From Actinomycetes bacterium (lineage in GTDB: Bacteria > Actinomycetota > Acidimicrobiia > Acidimicrobiales > Ilumatobacteraceae), in assembly GCA_025360105.1 (NCBI GenBank), contig JANYCT010000070.1:1-33523 (forward strand): 33,523 nt of DNA, given 5' to 3'. Position 1 is the stretch's first letter. The number at the start of each line of letters is the position of its first letter. A program made the position numbers and the translations under genes. The notes under the pieces were generated by a model. That model was not told the origin of the DNA. It searched no databases and worked only from the letters and a program-made list of their open reading frames with translations. This document shows positions 16,564 to 24,809 of this stretch, in pieces.

Positions 16564-17499
16564 TCACGAAGCCGGGACGGAGTCCATGACCGACTTGAGC
16601 GCCTGCGCAGCGCCGAGCAGCGCCGCACTCTCGAACGGCACCACGATCTTGGTGTTCTGACTTTCGGCAAACTTGGCGAGCGTGTCCAGTTGCAGGATCG
16701 CAATCAGTGCAGGGCTCGGATCGGCGGTGCGGATTGCGTCGTACACACTGGCGATGGCCTGGGCGCGACCCTCGGCTTCGAGGATGAAGGCCTGTCGATT
16801 GCCCTCGGCGCGCAGGATTGCGGCTTGCCGCTCGCCTTCGGCCGCGCGGATGGCTGCCTTGGCCGCGCCATCGGCGATGTTGATGGCCGACTGCTGATTG
16901 CCCTCGGACTGCAGAATCTTGGCGCGCTTTTCTTGATCGGCCTGCTTCTGCAGAGCGAGTGCTTCGAGGATCTTCGGCGGCGGAGCGATCTCGACGATCT
17001 CGATGCGGCTGATTCGAATGCCCCACTTGTCGGTGACGGCTTCCATTTGCGACTGCACATCAGTGTTGATGCGCTCGCGTTCGGAGAGCGCCTCATCGAG
17101 CGAAAGCGTGCCGATGACCGAGCGCAACGCCGTGCGGGCGAGGGCATCGATGGCAACGTCGAAGTCGGCAATGCTGAACAAGGCCTGCTTGGCGTCGACG
17201 ATCTGCGTGAAGATCGTTGCGTTCACGGTGACCACCACGTTGTCCTTGGTGATCACCTCTTGGCGATCTCCGGTGCGCGGAATTTCACGCATGTCAACAC
17301 GTTGCAAGGCCTCGATGAAGGGAGCGATGATCACCAATCCGGCCTCATGTGTCTTGCGGTATTCACCCAACCGTTTGACGACGCCTACCTCGCCTTGCTG
17401 CACGATGTTGATCATCTTGCGCAGCATGAACAGCAGCACGAGCACAACGAGCACTGCCACCACCAATCCACCTACGGTGAGATTGCTGACTGCGATCAT
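16564..17499 (-). CDS. SPFH/Band 7 (stomatin/QmcA-like) membrane protein
   Basis: A 311-residue protein. One N-terminal membrane segment (about 9-26, VGGLVVAVLVVLVLLFML) leads into the SPFH domain: QQGEVGVVKRLGEY, MREIPRTGDRQEVITKDNV, then RTALRSVIGTLSLDEALSER and INTDVQ. From about residue 195 a long Ala/Glu/Arg-rich helix forms the coiled coil used for oligomerisation (AAEGERQAAILRAEGNRQAF). Such proteins form cage-like rings and membrane microdomains. The ATG overlaps the NfeD gene's stop as ATGA; NfeD-SPFH is a conserved pair. A purine-rich GGAGA site precedes the ATG. The frame extends 468 bases upstream, but that stretch is the NfeD gene read in another frame. Confidence 0.92.
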   Translation of the reverse strand: MIAVSNLTVGGLVVAVLVVLVLLFMLRKMINIVQQGEVGVVKRLGEYRKTHEAGLVIIAPFIEALQRVDMREIPRTGDRQEVITKDNVVVTVNATIFTQIVDAKQALFSIADFDVAIDALARTALRSVIGTLSLDEALSERERINTDVQSQMEAVTDKWGIRISRIEIVEIAPPPKILEALALQKQADQEKRAKILQSEGNQQSAINIADGAAKAAIRAAEGERQAAILRAEGNRQAFILEAEGRAQAIASVYDAIRTADPSPALIAILQLDTLAKFAESQNTKIVVPFESAALLGAAQALKSVMDSVPAS

Positions 17500-17948
17500 G
17501 AGGTCTCCTCGGTTGCCACGGGCTTCACCGTGAGCGTGGTGCCGGCGATATCGGTGACATGCACCAAGACCCCCGGCGCGATGGTGGTTCCGTCTTTGGT
17601 GACGGCCAGCCAGGTCTCGCCCAGCAGGCGAATATGCCCTGGAGTGTGAGTGGCGATTTCGTCGAGCGTCAACACCTCGGCACCGACGAGTCCGCCGTGC
17701 ACGCCGTGCACAACTGATGCCGCTCCGTGGCGGGCGAATGCTCGGCTCACGTAGGGACGTACTGCGAGTACGCCGATGGTGGCGACGGCAATCGCCACAG
17801 CGATCTGGAGTACGTGTTGCGACGGTGCGATTGCCGCGACGATTGCGCCGCCGCCCGCGCCCGCCGCCACGAAGACCGCAAAAAAGGCCATGTGATGCAG
17901 CTCGAGAGCCAAGAACAACACAGCGATGATGATCCAGATTGCCACCAT
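17496..17948 (-). CDS. NfeD family membrane protein
   Basis: A 150-residue short NfeD protein. Two to three hydrophobic segments occupy residues 1-68 (VAIWIIIAVLFLALEL, AAGAGGGAIVAAIAP, IAVAIAVATIGVLAV), and the C-terminal part is an OB-fold domain (LVGAEVLTLDEIA, RLLGETWLAVTKDG, GVLVHVTDIAGTTLTVKP). It lacks the serine-protease domain of long NfeD proteins. It partners the SPFH protein encoded immediately downstream with a 4-base overlap. A GGAGG ribosome site five bases before the ATG at 17948 selects that start; the in-frame GTG at 17954 lies inside the ribosome site. The pair probably organises membrane microdomains or membrane protein quality control. Confidence 0.9.
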   Translation of the reverse strand: MVAIWIIIAVLFLALELHHMAFFAVFVAAGAGGGAIVAAIAPSQHVLQIAVAIAVATIGVLAVRPYVSRAFARHGAASVVHGVHGGLVGAEVLTLDEIATHTPGHIRLLGETWLAVTKDGTTIAPGVLVHVTDIAGTTLTVKPVATEETS

Positions 17949-18020
17949 GGGCACCTCCGCCGACCACTATAGGGCGAGTGGTCGTTCGATGTTCTCGCCG
18001 ACGCGAAGCCTGCGTTCATC

Positions 18021-19007
18021 TCACGGCGGCATCGCGGCATCGACGAGACCAAAATGCTCGTCTTTCGGGTTGCGATTGCGCAGCAGTTCTGCCACCGTGA
18101 CGCCGCCCAACGCGATGGCGACACCCATCACCTGCATAATGGCCAGCCGCTGATTCAACGCGACCCATGCGAGAATCGACGCTGCGACCGGCTCGATCAT
18201 GCCCGTCACCGACGATGCACCCAGACCGATGCGCGGCGCTCCCGATACCAGCAACGTGTACGGAATCACGGTGCCGAACACAACGATCGCCGCCAAGAGC
18301 GCACCGGCTGGCAAGCTGCCTGGCACTCGGGGTCCGAGGTCCACGGCTGTACCGAACGAACTGAACGGGAGACGCCAGAAGGGTGAAAGCACAGTCCAGA
18401 ACACACAGCCAGCCATCATTCCCAAACCGGTGCGCACCAGTGGGTGCAACTCCGGCGGTTGGATTGCGGCGACCATGATCTGGCCGGCGTACGCGAACGC
18501 AGTGATGACCGCCAACAGAACGCCGACAATAGGCAGTGCCCCAGCCCCACCTGTGCCGCCGGCGACAGCGAAGATCACACCGACAACAGCGACTCCGATG
18601 GCGCTGTACACGGCCAGGGGCAAGATGCGCCGGTGCACCACCCGCTCGAATACCGTTACCAACACGGGTGCGGTGTACACGATGACGAGCGCAATGGGTA
18701 CGGGGATGCGCGCAATGGACTCGAAGTACACCCACTGCGGAACGCTGACGCCGAACACGCCGAAAGCCGCCACCTTGATCCAGCCGCGCCGGTCGAGCCG
18801 CGGCCGAGCTCGGATGACCCATGGCGCGAGCAGGATTGCTGCGCCGTAGACGCGCATTGCGGCGAGCGCGCGTGGTTCGATGACTCCGGAGTCGAACACC
18901 AGCCGGGAGAGCAAGCCGCTGGTTGCCCAGAACATCGATGCAGTCAAGACCAACAGATACCCGATGCGGCGGGACTCGGGGGCGATCGATCCGTGACCCA
19001 GACCCAC
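18021..19007 (-). CDS. EamA (DMT) family transporter
   Basis: A 328-residue protein with ten predicted membrane helices in two EamA repeats. The first repeat has MFWATSGLLSRLVF and PVPIALVIVYTAPVLVTVFE; the second has VFGTVIPYTLLVSGAPRIG and SVTGMIEPVAASILAWVALN. DMT-family proteins export amino acids or other metabolites. The start is uncertain. GTG at 19007 gives a 13-residue head before the first helix, as in relatives; GTG at 19070 would overlap the ABM gene's stop but adds a charged tail of 21 residues. It lies between the ABM gene and the NfeD-SPFH block on the same strand with 72 bases to NfeD. The substrate is not predictable. Confidence 0.85.
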   Translation of the reverse strand: MGLGHGSIAPESRRIGYLLVLTASMFWATSGLLSRLVFDSGVIEPRALAAMRVYGAAILLAPWVIRARPRLDRRGWIKVAAFGVFGVSVPQWVYFESIARIPVPIALVIVYTAPVLVTVFERVVHRRILPLAVYSAIGVAVVGVIFAVAGGTGGAGALPIVGVLLAVITAFAYAGQIMVAAIQPPELHPLVRTGLGMMAGCVFWTVLSPFWRLPFSSFGTAVDLGPRVPGSLPAGALLAAIVVFGTVIPYTLLVSGAPRIGLGASSVTGMIEPVAASILAWVALNQRLAIMQVMGVAIALGGVTVAELLRNRNPKDEHFGLVDAAMPP

Positions 19008-19062
19008 TCGGCCTAGGCCAACGGCGTCGTCCTCGCCGTCGCGCACATGCGACACTCGGACA

Positions 19063-19470
19063 TCACCCACGTTGCAAGAGCCACCAATCGGCGACCTGGG
19101 CCATGAAACGCTTTGAGTACAGCCGTTGCCGCTCGGTCGCGTGACCTCCAAGTTCCTGACCGTCGGTGGCCGTCAGCGCAGACGCAGTCTGTAGCGGGTC
19201 GACCCACTCCAACGTGATCGCGGCGATCACTTCGCCGAGACGTGGCGATGCCGACTCGTGGTGATCGCTGGTCTGGTGGGCAAGAAAGTCGTTGAAGGTG
19301 TCGAACGACAGCAACGAGTAGTAGGTGTTCTCCCGCGCTCCCCGCCAGTACTCGTAGCGACGAACGTTCGATTCAAGACGGTGTGTCGCGGCGTACAACT
19401 CGGTGGCGATCTCCTCGAATCGTGCAGCCATCCCATCGATGACGGTGATGTGGGCAAGGATGGTGGCCAT
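19063..19470 (-). CDS. Antibiotic biosynthesis monooxygenase (ABM) domain protein
   Basis: A 135-residue protein whose first 95 residues form an ABM-type dimeric alpha/beta barrel: MATILAHITVIDGMAARFEEIA, then RRYEYWRGARENTYYSLLSFDTFNDFLAHQTSDHHE. The family includes small cofactor-independent monooxygenases and many stress or heme-related proteins. A C-terminal tail of about 40 residues (ITLEWVDPLQTASAL onward) carries the phrase EWVDP seen in related proteins of unknown role. The ATG at 19470 is supported by a tacagt -10-like box only six bases upstream (19477-19482, plus coordinates), i.e. leaderless expression. It is divergent from the P450 gene with 69 bases between them, so the two may share control. 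Confidence 0.75.
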   Translation of the reverse strand: MATILAHITVIDGMAARFEEIATELYAATHRLESNVRRYEYWRGARENTYYSLLSFDTFNDFLAHQTSDHHESASPRLGEVIAAITLEWVDPLQTASALTATDGQELGGHATERQRLYSKRFMAQVADWWLLQRG

Positions 19471-19539
19471 CGCTCGACTGTAGCTGCGACCACGGCGCGA
19501 GCTAACCAGTGTGCAGAACACACACGCATTGGAGGTGAC

Positions 19540-20787
19540 ATGCATCTCGACCAGGTCGACCTGTACGACGAGCACACTCAGCAGGACTGGTATCCCACGT
19601 ATGCGACCTTGCGCGACGAGGCCCCGCTGTACCGCATTCCCAACACGAACACGTATGTGCTCACTCGATACGACGACATCGTGTTCGTGAGTCGCCATAC
19701 CGAACTCTTCGCCAATGGGCCTGCACCGGATGCAGCGCTGCTGAGCGATCCCGAAGCTATTCGGATCTATCGCGAACGGGGCCATCGCGGTCGGGCTCCG
19801 CTGAGCACCGATCCACCGCAGCACCGCCGCTACCGCGACATGATCGATGGCTTCTTCAGCCAGCGCGGGGCCGATCAACAACGCGAACTCATCGAGCGCG
19901 TCGTCAACGAGTTGATCGACGCGTTCATCGGCGACGACGAGATTGAATTTGTCAGTCGCTTCGCTGATCCCTTACCAGTTGCGATCATCACCACAATGCT
20001 CGGTTTCCCACTTGCCGATATCCCCCAGCTCACCATCTGGTCGGCGGCGTGGGTGATGCCATTCGCCGGCAGGCTCACGGCCGAACAACAGCGTTATGTG
20101 GCCGAGCAAGGTGTTGAGTTCCAGCAGTACATTCTGCGTGTCATCGCTGAGAAGCGAACGAATCCCGACGACTCGATCATCAGCCACCTCACCAAGGCAA
20201 CGTTCGAGGGCGTCGACGGCCCCCGCCCGCTGACCGACGAAGAGATTCTGTTCACCACCGATCATTTGTATATCGGCGGCAACGAGACGACGACCTTCGC
20301 CCTCACATCGGGGCTCTGGCTACTGCTGTCGACTCCAGATGTCGAGGAACGGCTTCGCGCCGACCGCTCGAAACTGCCTCGCTTCGTCGATGAAGTCCTA
20401 CGACTCGAATCCCCCACGCAGGGCCTCTACCGTCACTGCCTCGTTGACGTCGAGATGCATGGCGTCGTCATCCCTGCCGGGTCAACCGTTCACTTACGTT
20501 TTGCCGCGGCGAACCGCGACGAGGCAATCTTCGCTGACCCCACCGTGCTCAATCTCGACCGCATCAACTCAGCCCGTCACTTCGCATTCGGTCAGGGCGA
20601 GCACCACTGCCCGGGCGCGGGCCTGTCGCGGCTCGAACAGGTCATCGCATTCGATGTGTTGTTAAACAGAATCGGCGGCTGGTCACTGGCCGAGGGTCGT
20701 AACAGCTTCCACCACAAACCAGGCTTCGTCCTGCGCGCACTCGATGAACTGCACGTTTCGATCCGCGCCGCGACTCCTCAGGCGTAG
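19540..20787 (+). CDS. Cytochrome P450
   Basis: A 415-residue soluble bacterial P450. The I-helix oxygen-activation motif is GGNETT (246-251), the ExxR pair is E285-R288 (DEVLRLESP), and the heme loop FAFGQGEHHCPGAG places the heme-ligand cysteine at C357. Length and lack of a membrane anchor are normal for a class I enzyme needing a ferredoxin and reductase, neither of which is encoded nearby. The ATG at 19540 has a GGAGGT ribosome site (19531-19536). The longer open frame to the left is the shadow of the ABM gene. The last ten bases overlap the end of the convergent azlD gene. The substrate cannot be told. Confidence 0.95.
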   Translation: MHLDQVDLYDEHTQQDWYPTYATLRDEAPLYRIPNTNTYVLTRYDDIVFVSRHTELFANGPAPDAALLSDPEAIRIYRERGHRGRAPLSTDPPQHRRYRDMIDGFFSQRGADQQRELIERVVNELIDAFIGDDEIEFVSRFADPLPVAIITTMLGFPLADIPQLTIWSAAWVMPFAGRLTAEQQRYVAEQGVEFQQYILRVIAEKRTNPDDSIISHLTKATFEGVDGPRPLTDEEILFTTDHLYIGGNETTTFALTSGLWLLLSTPDVEERLRADRSKLPRFVDEVLRLESPTQGLYRHCLVDVEMHGVVIPAGSTVHLRFAAANRDEAIFADPTVLNLDRINSARHFAFGQGEHHCPGAGLSRLEQVIAFDVLLNRIGGWSLAEGRNSFHHKPGFVLRALDELHVSIRAATPQA

Positions 20788-21113
20788 AGACGCAGCACCG
20801 TGAACGCCGCCATGCCGACGGCCATCATCACCATCATGTTTCGCGTTCGGTAGAACACGCCAGCGGCGATCAGCACCGCCCACATCTGATAGTTGTGCAC
20901 GCTGATGTACAGCGACCCGTGACGTGTGAGTACGCCGGGAACCACGATCGCCGTCAACGCGCACGCCGGCGCGTAGCGCAACGCGCGCTCTACTCGTGCG
21001 GGCAGGTTGACCGACGACGGAAGCATGAAGAAGCTTGCGCGCGTCGCAATGGTCGTGAGCGCCAGGCCCACGATCGCCACTGCCATGTACCCCGCATTTG
21101 TGGTGGCGTTCAC
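20778..21113 (-). CDS. azlD: AzlD family branched-chain amino acid transport subunit
   Basis: A 111-residue membrane protein with four short hydrophobic helices (VAIVGLALTTIATRASFFML, ALRYAPACALTAIVVPGVL, NYQMWAVLIAAGVFYR, NMMVMMAVGMAAFTVL). It is the small partner of AzlC; the pair exports branched-chain or related amino acids. The motif RYAPACALTAIVVP is characteristic. Its ATG overlaps the azlC stop as ATGA. Its stop lies within the end of the convergent P450 gene. Confidence 0.88.
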   Translation of the reverse strand: MNATTNAGYMAVAIVGLALTTIATRASFFMLPSSVNLPARVERALRYAPACALTAIVVPGVLTRHGSLYISVHNYQMWAVLIAAGVFYRTRNMMVMMAVGMAAFTVLRLYA

Positions 21114-21901
21114 GTCATCGACTCTGCGTCGGCTTCGGGAACGGCGGGCCCATCGGCCGGCTCGAGCACCACGGCCACAGTGACACCTGCGAGCACCGAG
21201 ATCACTAGGCCGAGTTTTAGCGGGAGATGCACCAGGGCAACCGATAAGACCCCGGTCACGACCACTCCCATGATCGCGGGCAGCCGCCGCACCATCGGTA
21301 CCAGCACCGCCACCAATGCCAGCACAGCAGCGAGTTCGAGGCCCCAGTCAGTGGGCGCCAAACCGGCGAGAAGGATCCCAGCAATTGATGACACCTGCCA
21401 TGACACCCAGTTCACGGCCGCAGCACCGTAGAAGAACCCCAACTGGAACGGCGTGCCGCGTTCGGGGTCATCAGAGAACCGACGAACAAACAGCGCGAAC
21501 CCGACGTCGCCATTGAAGTACGACGCCAGCAGACGCTGCTTCCACGGCATGGACACGAAGTAGCCGCGCATCGCTGCGGCGAAGATCACAAAACGCAAGT
21601 TCACGAGCAGAGCCGTGGCCCACACGATGGGAAGCGGTGCGCCGCTGACCAACAGCGGCAGCACAGCCAACTGCGCGGATCCGGCGAACACCGCCACGGT
21701 CATGATCAAAGCCATCGTCACCGATAGCCCACCCTTCACCATGGCTACGCCGGTCACCAGACCCCAGGCGGCGATGGCAATACCGGCCGGCGCCATTGTG
21801 CGCACGCCTTCGCGGACTCCTTTGCGATCCACAGGCGCGAGGAGCTTCGTCCGGATTTCGACCGCGAAATTCACCCCGCCAGTATGTCGCCGCGACGCCA
21901 A
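21110..21901 (-). CDS. azlC: AzlC family branched-chain amino acid exporter
   Basis: A protein of about 263 residues with six to eight membrane helices. AzlC marks include GVREGVRTMAPAGIAIAAWG, VFAGSAQLAVLPLL, LLVNLRFVIFAAAMRGYF and YFNGDVGFALFVRRFSD. A TTG at 21901 has a GGGAG ribosome site eight bases upstream; GTG at 21874 is an alternative that lacks a spaced site and would drop nine residues. The gene begins 17 bases after the ABC permease stop on the same strand, so it is probably co-transcribed with the sulfonate-type ABC genes, an uncommon grouping. The exported amino acid or sulfur compound is not known. Confidence 0.87.
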   Translation of the reverse strand: MASRRHTGGVNFAVEIRTKLLAPVDRKGVREGVRTMAPAGIAIAAWGLVTGVAMVKGGLSVTMALIMTVAVFAGSAQLAVLPLLVSGAPLPIVWATALLVNLRFVIFAAAMRGYFVSMPWKQRLLASYFNGDVGFALFVRRFSDDPERGTPFQLGFFYGAAAVNWVSWQVSSIAGILLAGLAPTDWGLELAAVLALVAVLVPMVRRLPAIMGVVVTGVLSVALVHLPLKLGLVISVLAGVTVAVVLEPADGPAVPEADAESMT

Positions 21902-21917
21902 ACTCGGCGCTCCCTTT

Positions 21918-22808
21918 TTACCGTGATGGGTCGATCAATCCCCACCGTTTGCGAATCGCGTGCTCGGCGGTTGCAAAGAGCAACGAATCGACACAGATAC
22001 CGATGACGAGGATCACGATCATGGTGGCCACCAGTTGCGGGGCGTCGGCAAGATCGCGTGCGTTCTGGAGTCGCACACCGATCGACGGCGACCTTGCGAC
22101 GATGACCAGCAGCTCGCCCGCCATCAAACTGCGCCAGGCAAATGCCCAACCCTGCTTGAGTCCGCCCAGCACCGACGGCAGCGATGCGGGAAGCGTGACT
22201 GTTCGATAGAGGTTCAGCCCGCGCGCCCCAAGCGCCGTGCCCGACCGGGTCAACAGCGGTGGCACGTGATCAGATCCGGTGATCACGCCGTTCGCAATGG
22301 CGGGCGCGGCGCCCAAAGCCACTACGAACATGATTGCCCCTTCGGACTTCTGGAAGAGCAGGATCGCCAACGGAAACCACGCGATCGACGGCATCGTCTG
22401 CAAGCCGGTGATGAACGAACCAAACGCGACACGCAGCGTCCTCCATCTCGACACCATTGCGCCGATGGCAAGGCCAACCACGACCGCAATGGAGTAGCCA
22501 ATGGCAGCCCGTCGCAGCGTGATCAACGTCGCCCTGACGAGCTTTCCGCTGCGGAGGTCGTCCACGACTTGGGGGAACACGACGCGTGGGCCGGGGAGCA
22601 CGTAGTCAGGCTTCCAACGGCTCCAAACGATCAGTTGCCACAACACAAGTGCCAACCCCAATGCAGCAAGTTTTGGCCACGCCGCCTTCCACAATCGCAC
22701 CCCCGCACCGGGCAGCCGCGCATCGGCCACGTCCAGCGCGTCGAGCCCAGCAATCTCGTCGTCTAGCGACAACGAGACCGGGACAGAGCCAGTTCGAACG
22801 TCAGTCAC
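21918..22808 (-). CDS. ABC transporter permease, SsuC/TauC type
   Basis: A 296-residue inner-membrane permease. After a 45-residue hydrophilic head come about six helices and the importer loop SGTALGARGLNLYRTVTLPASLPSVLGGLKQGWAF split around the EAA-like G. The short phrase YRTVTLPASLPSVLGGL is typical of the sulfonate, taurine and nitrate permease group. A GTG start overlaps the ATPase gene's stop. It works with the ATPase and binding protein encoded immediately upstream in transcription order. Substrate within the group (sulfonates, taurine, nitrate, pyrimidine precursors) is not settled by sequence alone. Confidence 0.9.
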   Translation of the reverse strand: MTDVRTGSVPVSLSLDDEIAGLDALDVADARLPGAGVRLWKAAWPKLAALGLALVLWQLIVWSRWKPDYVLPGPRVVFPQVVDDLRSGKLVRATLITLRRAAIGYSIAVVVGLAIGAMVSRWRTLRVAFGSFITGLQTMPSIAWFPLAILLFQKSEGAIMFVVALGAAPAIANGVITGSDHVPPLLTRSGTALGARGLNLYRTVTLPASLPSVLGGLKQGWAFAWRSLMAGELLVIVARSPSIGVRLQNARDLADAPQLVATMIVILVIGICVDSLLFATAEHAIRKRWGLIDPSR

Positions 22809-23628
22809 GCGCGTGCCGTTGCACTTCGGCGTGCAAGCGCGAGGTGATTACGGCCGCCAGTTCGTTCACCGCGTGATCCTCCATCCGCCGGGGGCGCTCG
22901 ATATCGACGACGAACTCGGCTGCGACCCGACCCGGCCTGCTACTGAGCAACACCACTCGGTCGCCGAGCCGAACGGCTTCACGCACGTCGTGGGTGACGA
23001 ACACGGCCGTGAGATCGCGTTCGCCCCATTGCCTCTCCAACTCCGCGTGCAGCACCTCCCGGGTGATCGCGTCGAGGGCTGCAAACGGTTCATCCATCAG
23101 CAGCACGTCGGCATCCTGCGCAAGTGCTCGTGCGAGGGCTGCGCGCTGACGCATACCTCCGGACAGTTCGTGAGGTCGACGATTGCCGAAGCCGTGCAGG
23201 TGAACCGATGCAAGCAACTCCTCGGCGAGGCCGCGTCGATCCCGCCGAGCCACACCGCGGAGCCGAAGCGCTGTCTCGATGTTGCCGCGGACGGTGAGCC
23301 ATGGAAACAGCGCGGACTCTTGGAACATCAAGCCCGTACGACCGTGCACCGTTGCAGTGCCGCTCGTTGGTTGATCCAGACCAGCAAGAATGCCGAGCAA
23401 CGTCGACTTGCCGCAGCCCGAGGCTCCGAGCAGCGACACGATCTCACCGCGCCGAACGCTTAGATCAATCCCATCGAGCGCGACGACCCGAGTCGAGCCA
23501 CGCCTGAAGACGCGGCCGACACCACTCAACAAAATGGCGTCGCGTTTTGTTGCGCCGTCACCTGCGGCAGCGACCGCAAGTTCTGTCCCGTCTACGAGTG
23601 GGCCGCCCGCACGCTCGAGCAGCGTCAT
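22801..23628 (-). CDS. ABC transporter ATPase, SsuB/TauB type
   Basis: A 275-residue ABC ATPase. Walker A is LLGASGCGKST, the Q-loop is GLMFQESALFPWL, the signature is ELSGGMRQRAALARAL, Walker B is DVLLMDEPFAALD, and the switch histidine lies in VFVTHDVREA. The Q-loop and DVREAVRLGDRVVLLSSRPG are typical of the nitrate/sulfonate/taurine importer ATPases. A head of about 30 residues precedes the domain. The ATG overlaps the binding-protein gene's stop as ATGA. Confidence 0.94.
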   Translation of the reverse strand: MTLLERAGGPLVDGTELAVAAAGDGATKRDAILLSGVGRVFRRGSTRVVALDGIDLSVRRGEIVSLLGASGCGKSTLLGILAGLDQPTSGTATVHGRTGLMFQESALFPWLTVRGNIETALRLRGVARRDRRGLAEELLASVHLHGFGNRRPHELSGGMRQRAALARALAQDADVLLMDEPFAALDAITREVLHAELERQWGERDLTAVFVTHDVREAVRLGDRVVLLSSRPGRVAAEFVVDIERPRRMEDHAVNELAAVITSRLHAEVQRHARD

Positions 23629-24704
23629 GATCCAGCCACCGGCTGACGACCGAGTGCGGCAAGAACCTTGTTCAGAATCGAGAGATCGTAGATACCGCTC
23701 AGGTCCACGGGATCGAGCAGCCCGATCGATTCAGCGTCCTTGGCCGATTGCCGCAATGACGACGCAATGGGATCAACCGTGAACGTGAGGTTTTTCCACG
23801 CATCGGCAATCACCCTGTCGGACAGCGGCTTGCCCGTTGCGTCGGCGATTGCAGCGTTTGTCGATTTCTGCGCAGCGGCGGGATCGGCTGCGATCGCGTC
23901 GATCGACGACACGAGCCCCCTCAGTAACCCTTCGACGACGTCGGGATGCTTGTCGAGAAAGTCGGTCGTCACGATCAACTGCGTCGTCACGTACTGACCC
24001 CGTGGCCAGAGATCACGTTCGTCGACGAGTACGTGCCCGCCACCTTCCTTGAGTAGCCGAGTCGCCCATGGTTCGGGCACCCAGGCCCCGCCGATCTGGC
24101 CTTGTTTGAATGCGTTCAGGGTGTCGGCGTTGGCCTGCGGACTGACTGTCACATCGCCCCCACCTGAACTGTCGCTGCTGAGTCCCTGTTTCTTCAGCCA
24201 CGACCGCAGCGCAACGTCTTGGGTGCCGCCGAGTTGCGGGCTCGCCACGGTCTTGCCCTTCAGATCGGCCGCCGTGGTGATGTCGGCCGAGACGATGAGG
24301 AACGCTCCGCCTGACGTAGAGCCGGAGACGATCCGAATCGCCTTGCCGCCCGACTTTGCGTAGGCGTTCATCGCTGGATTCGGGCCCACGAACGCCGCAT
24401 CAATTGCGCCAGCGAAGAGCGCCTCCACGGCCTCAGGTCCGGCATTGAACGATGTCGTCTCCAGCTTGATGCTGCGTCCCAACGCCTTCGCGAAGATGCC
24501 GTCCTTGATGCCGACGAGGGCGGGTGCGTGCGTCACGTTCGGGAAGTAGCCAAGACGAATCGTTGCTGGCTTTGCGGGCACTGAACTGCGGTCGCTTGCA
24601 CTGCCGCTGCTGCTGAACGCACTCGAGCCACAGGCGGCCAGCACGACGATGCCGACGAGCGCGACCGCGACGTCGACGAGCCGAGCAGAACGGTGTGGTG
24701 TCAT
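23625..24704 (-). CDS. ABC transporter lipoprotein substrate-binding protein, SsuA/NMT1-like
   Basis: A 359-residue lipoprotein. The signal peptide ends in the lipobox VVLAAC (C25), followed by a Ser/Gly-rich linker. The mature part begins IRLGYFPNVTHAPALVGIKDGIF and continues with VEALFAGAIDAAFVGPNPA, DLKGKTVASPQLGGTQDVALRSWL and GQIGGAWVPEPWATRL, as in aliphatic-sulfonate and nitrate binding proteins. It is the first gene of a five-gene leftward unit (binding protein, ATPase, permease, azlC, azlD). An AAGGGGA ribosome site precedes the ATG. The promoter region shared with the divergent Rrf2 gene carries a TAATCC direct repeat. Confidence 0.92.
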   Translation of the reverse strand: MTPHRSARLVDVAVALVGIVVLAACGSSAFSSSGSASDRSSVPAKPATIRLGYFPNVTHAPALVGIKDGIFAKALGRSIKLETTSFNAGPEAVEALFAGAIDAAFVGPNPAMNAYAKSGGKAIRIVSGSTSGGAFLIVSADITTAADLKGKTVASPQLGGTQDVALRSWLKKQGLSSDSSGGGDVTVSPQANADTLNAFKQGQIGGAWVPEPWATRLLKEGGGHVLVDERDLWPRGQYVTTQLIVTTDFLDKHPDVVEGLLRGLVSSIDAIAADPAAAQKSTNAAIADATGKPLSDRVIADAWKNLTFTVDPIASSLRQSAKDAESIGLLDPVDLSGIYDLSILNKVLAALGRQPVAGS

Positions 24705-24723
24705 GGCTTCCCCTTAAAGTTGA

Positions 24724-24773
24724 TCGGATTAGTCGGGATTAAAACCTATGTAACCAGTGGGAAAAGGAAAAGG
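24724..24773 (-). promoter_or_regulatory. Putative promoter and Rrf2 operator of the ABC-azlCD operon
   Basis: On the minus strand a ttgcct -35 box, an 18-base spacer and a tacata -10 box lie upstream of two TAATCC boxes at exactly 10-base spacing (24726-24731 and 24736-24741 in plus coordinates, read as ggatta). The boxes fall at or just after the expected transcription start, a usual place for a repressor such as the Rrf2 protein encoded next door. Confidence 0.5.
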
Positions 24774-24809
24774 CAACTCCGAACCAGAGATGCGTGCGAG
24801 AATCGGCCC

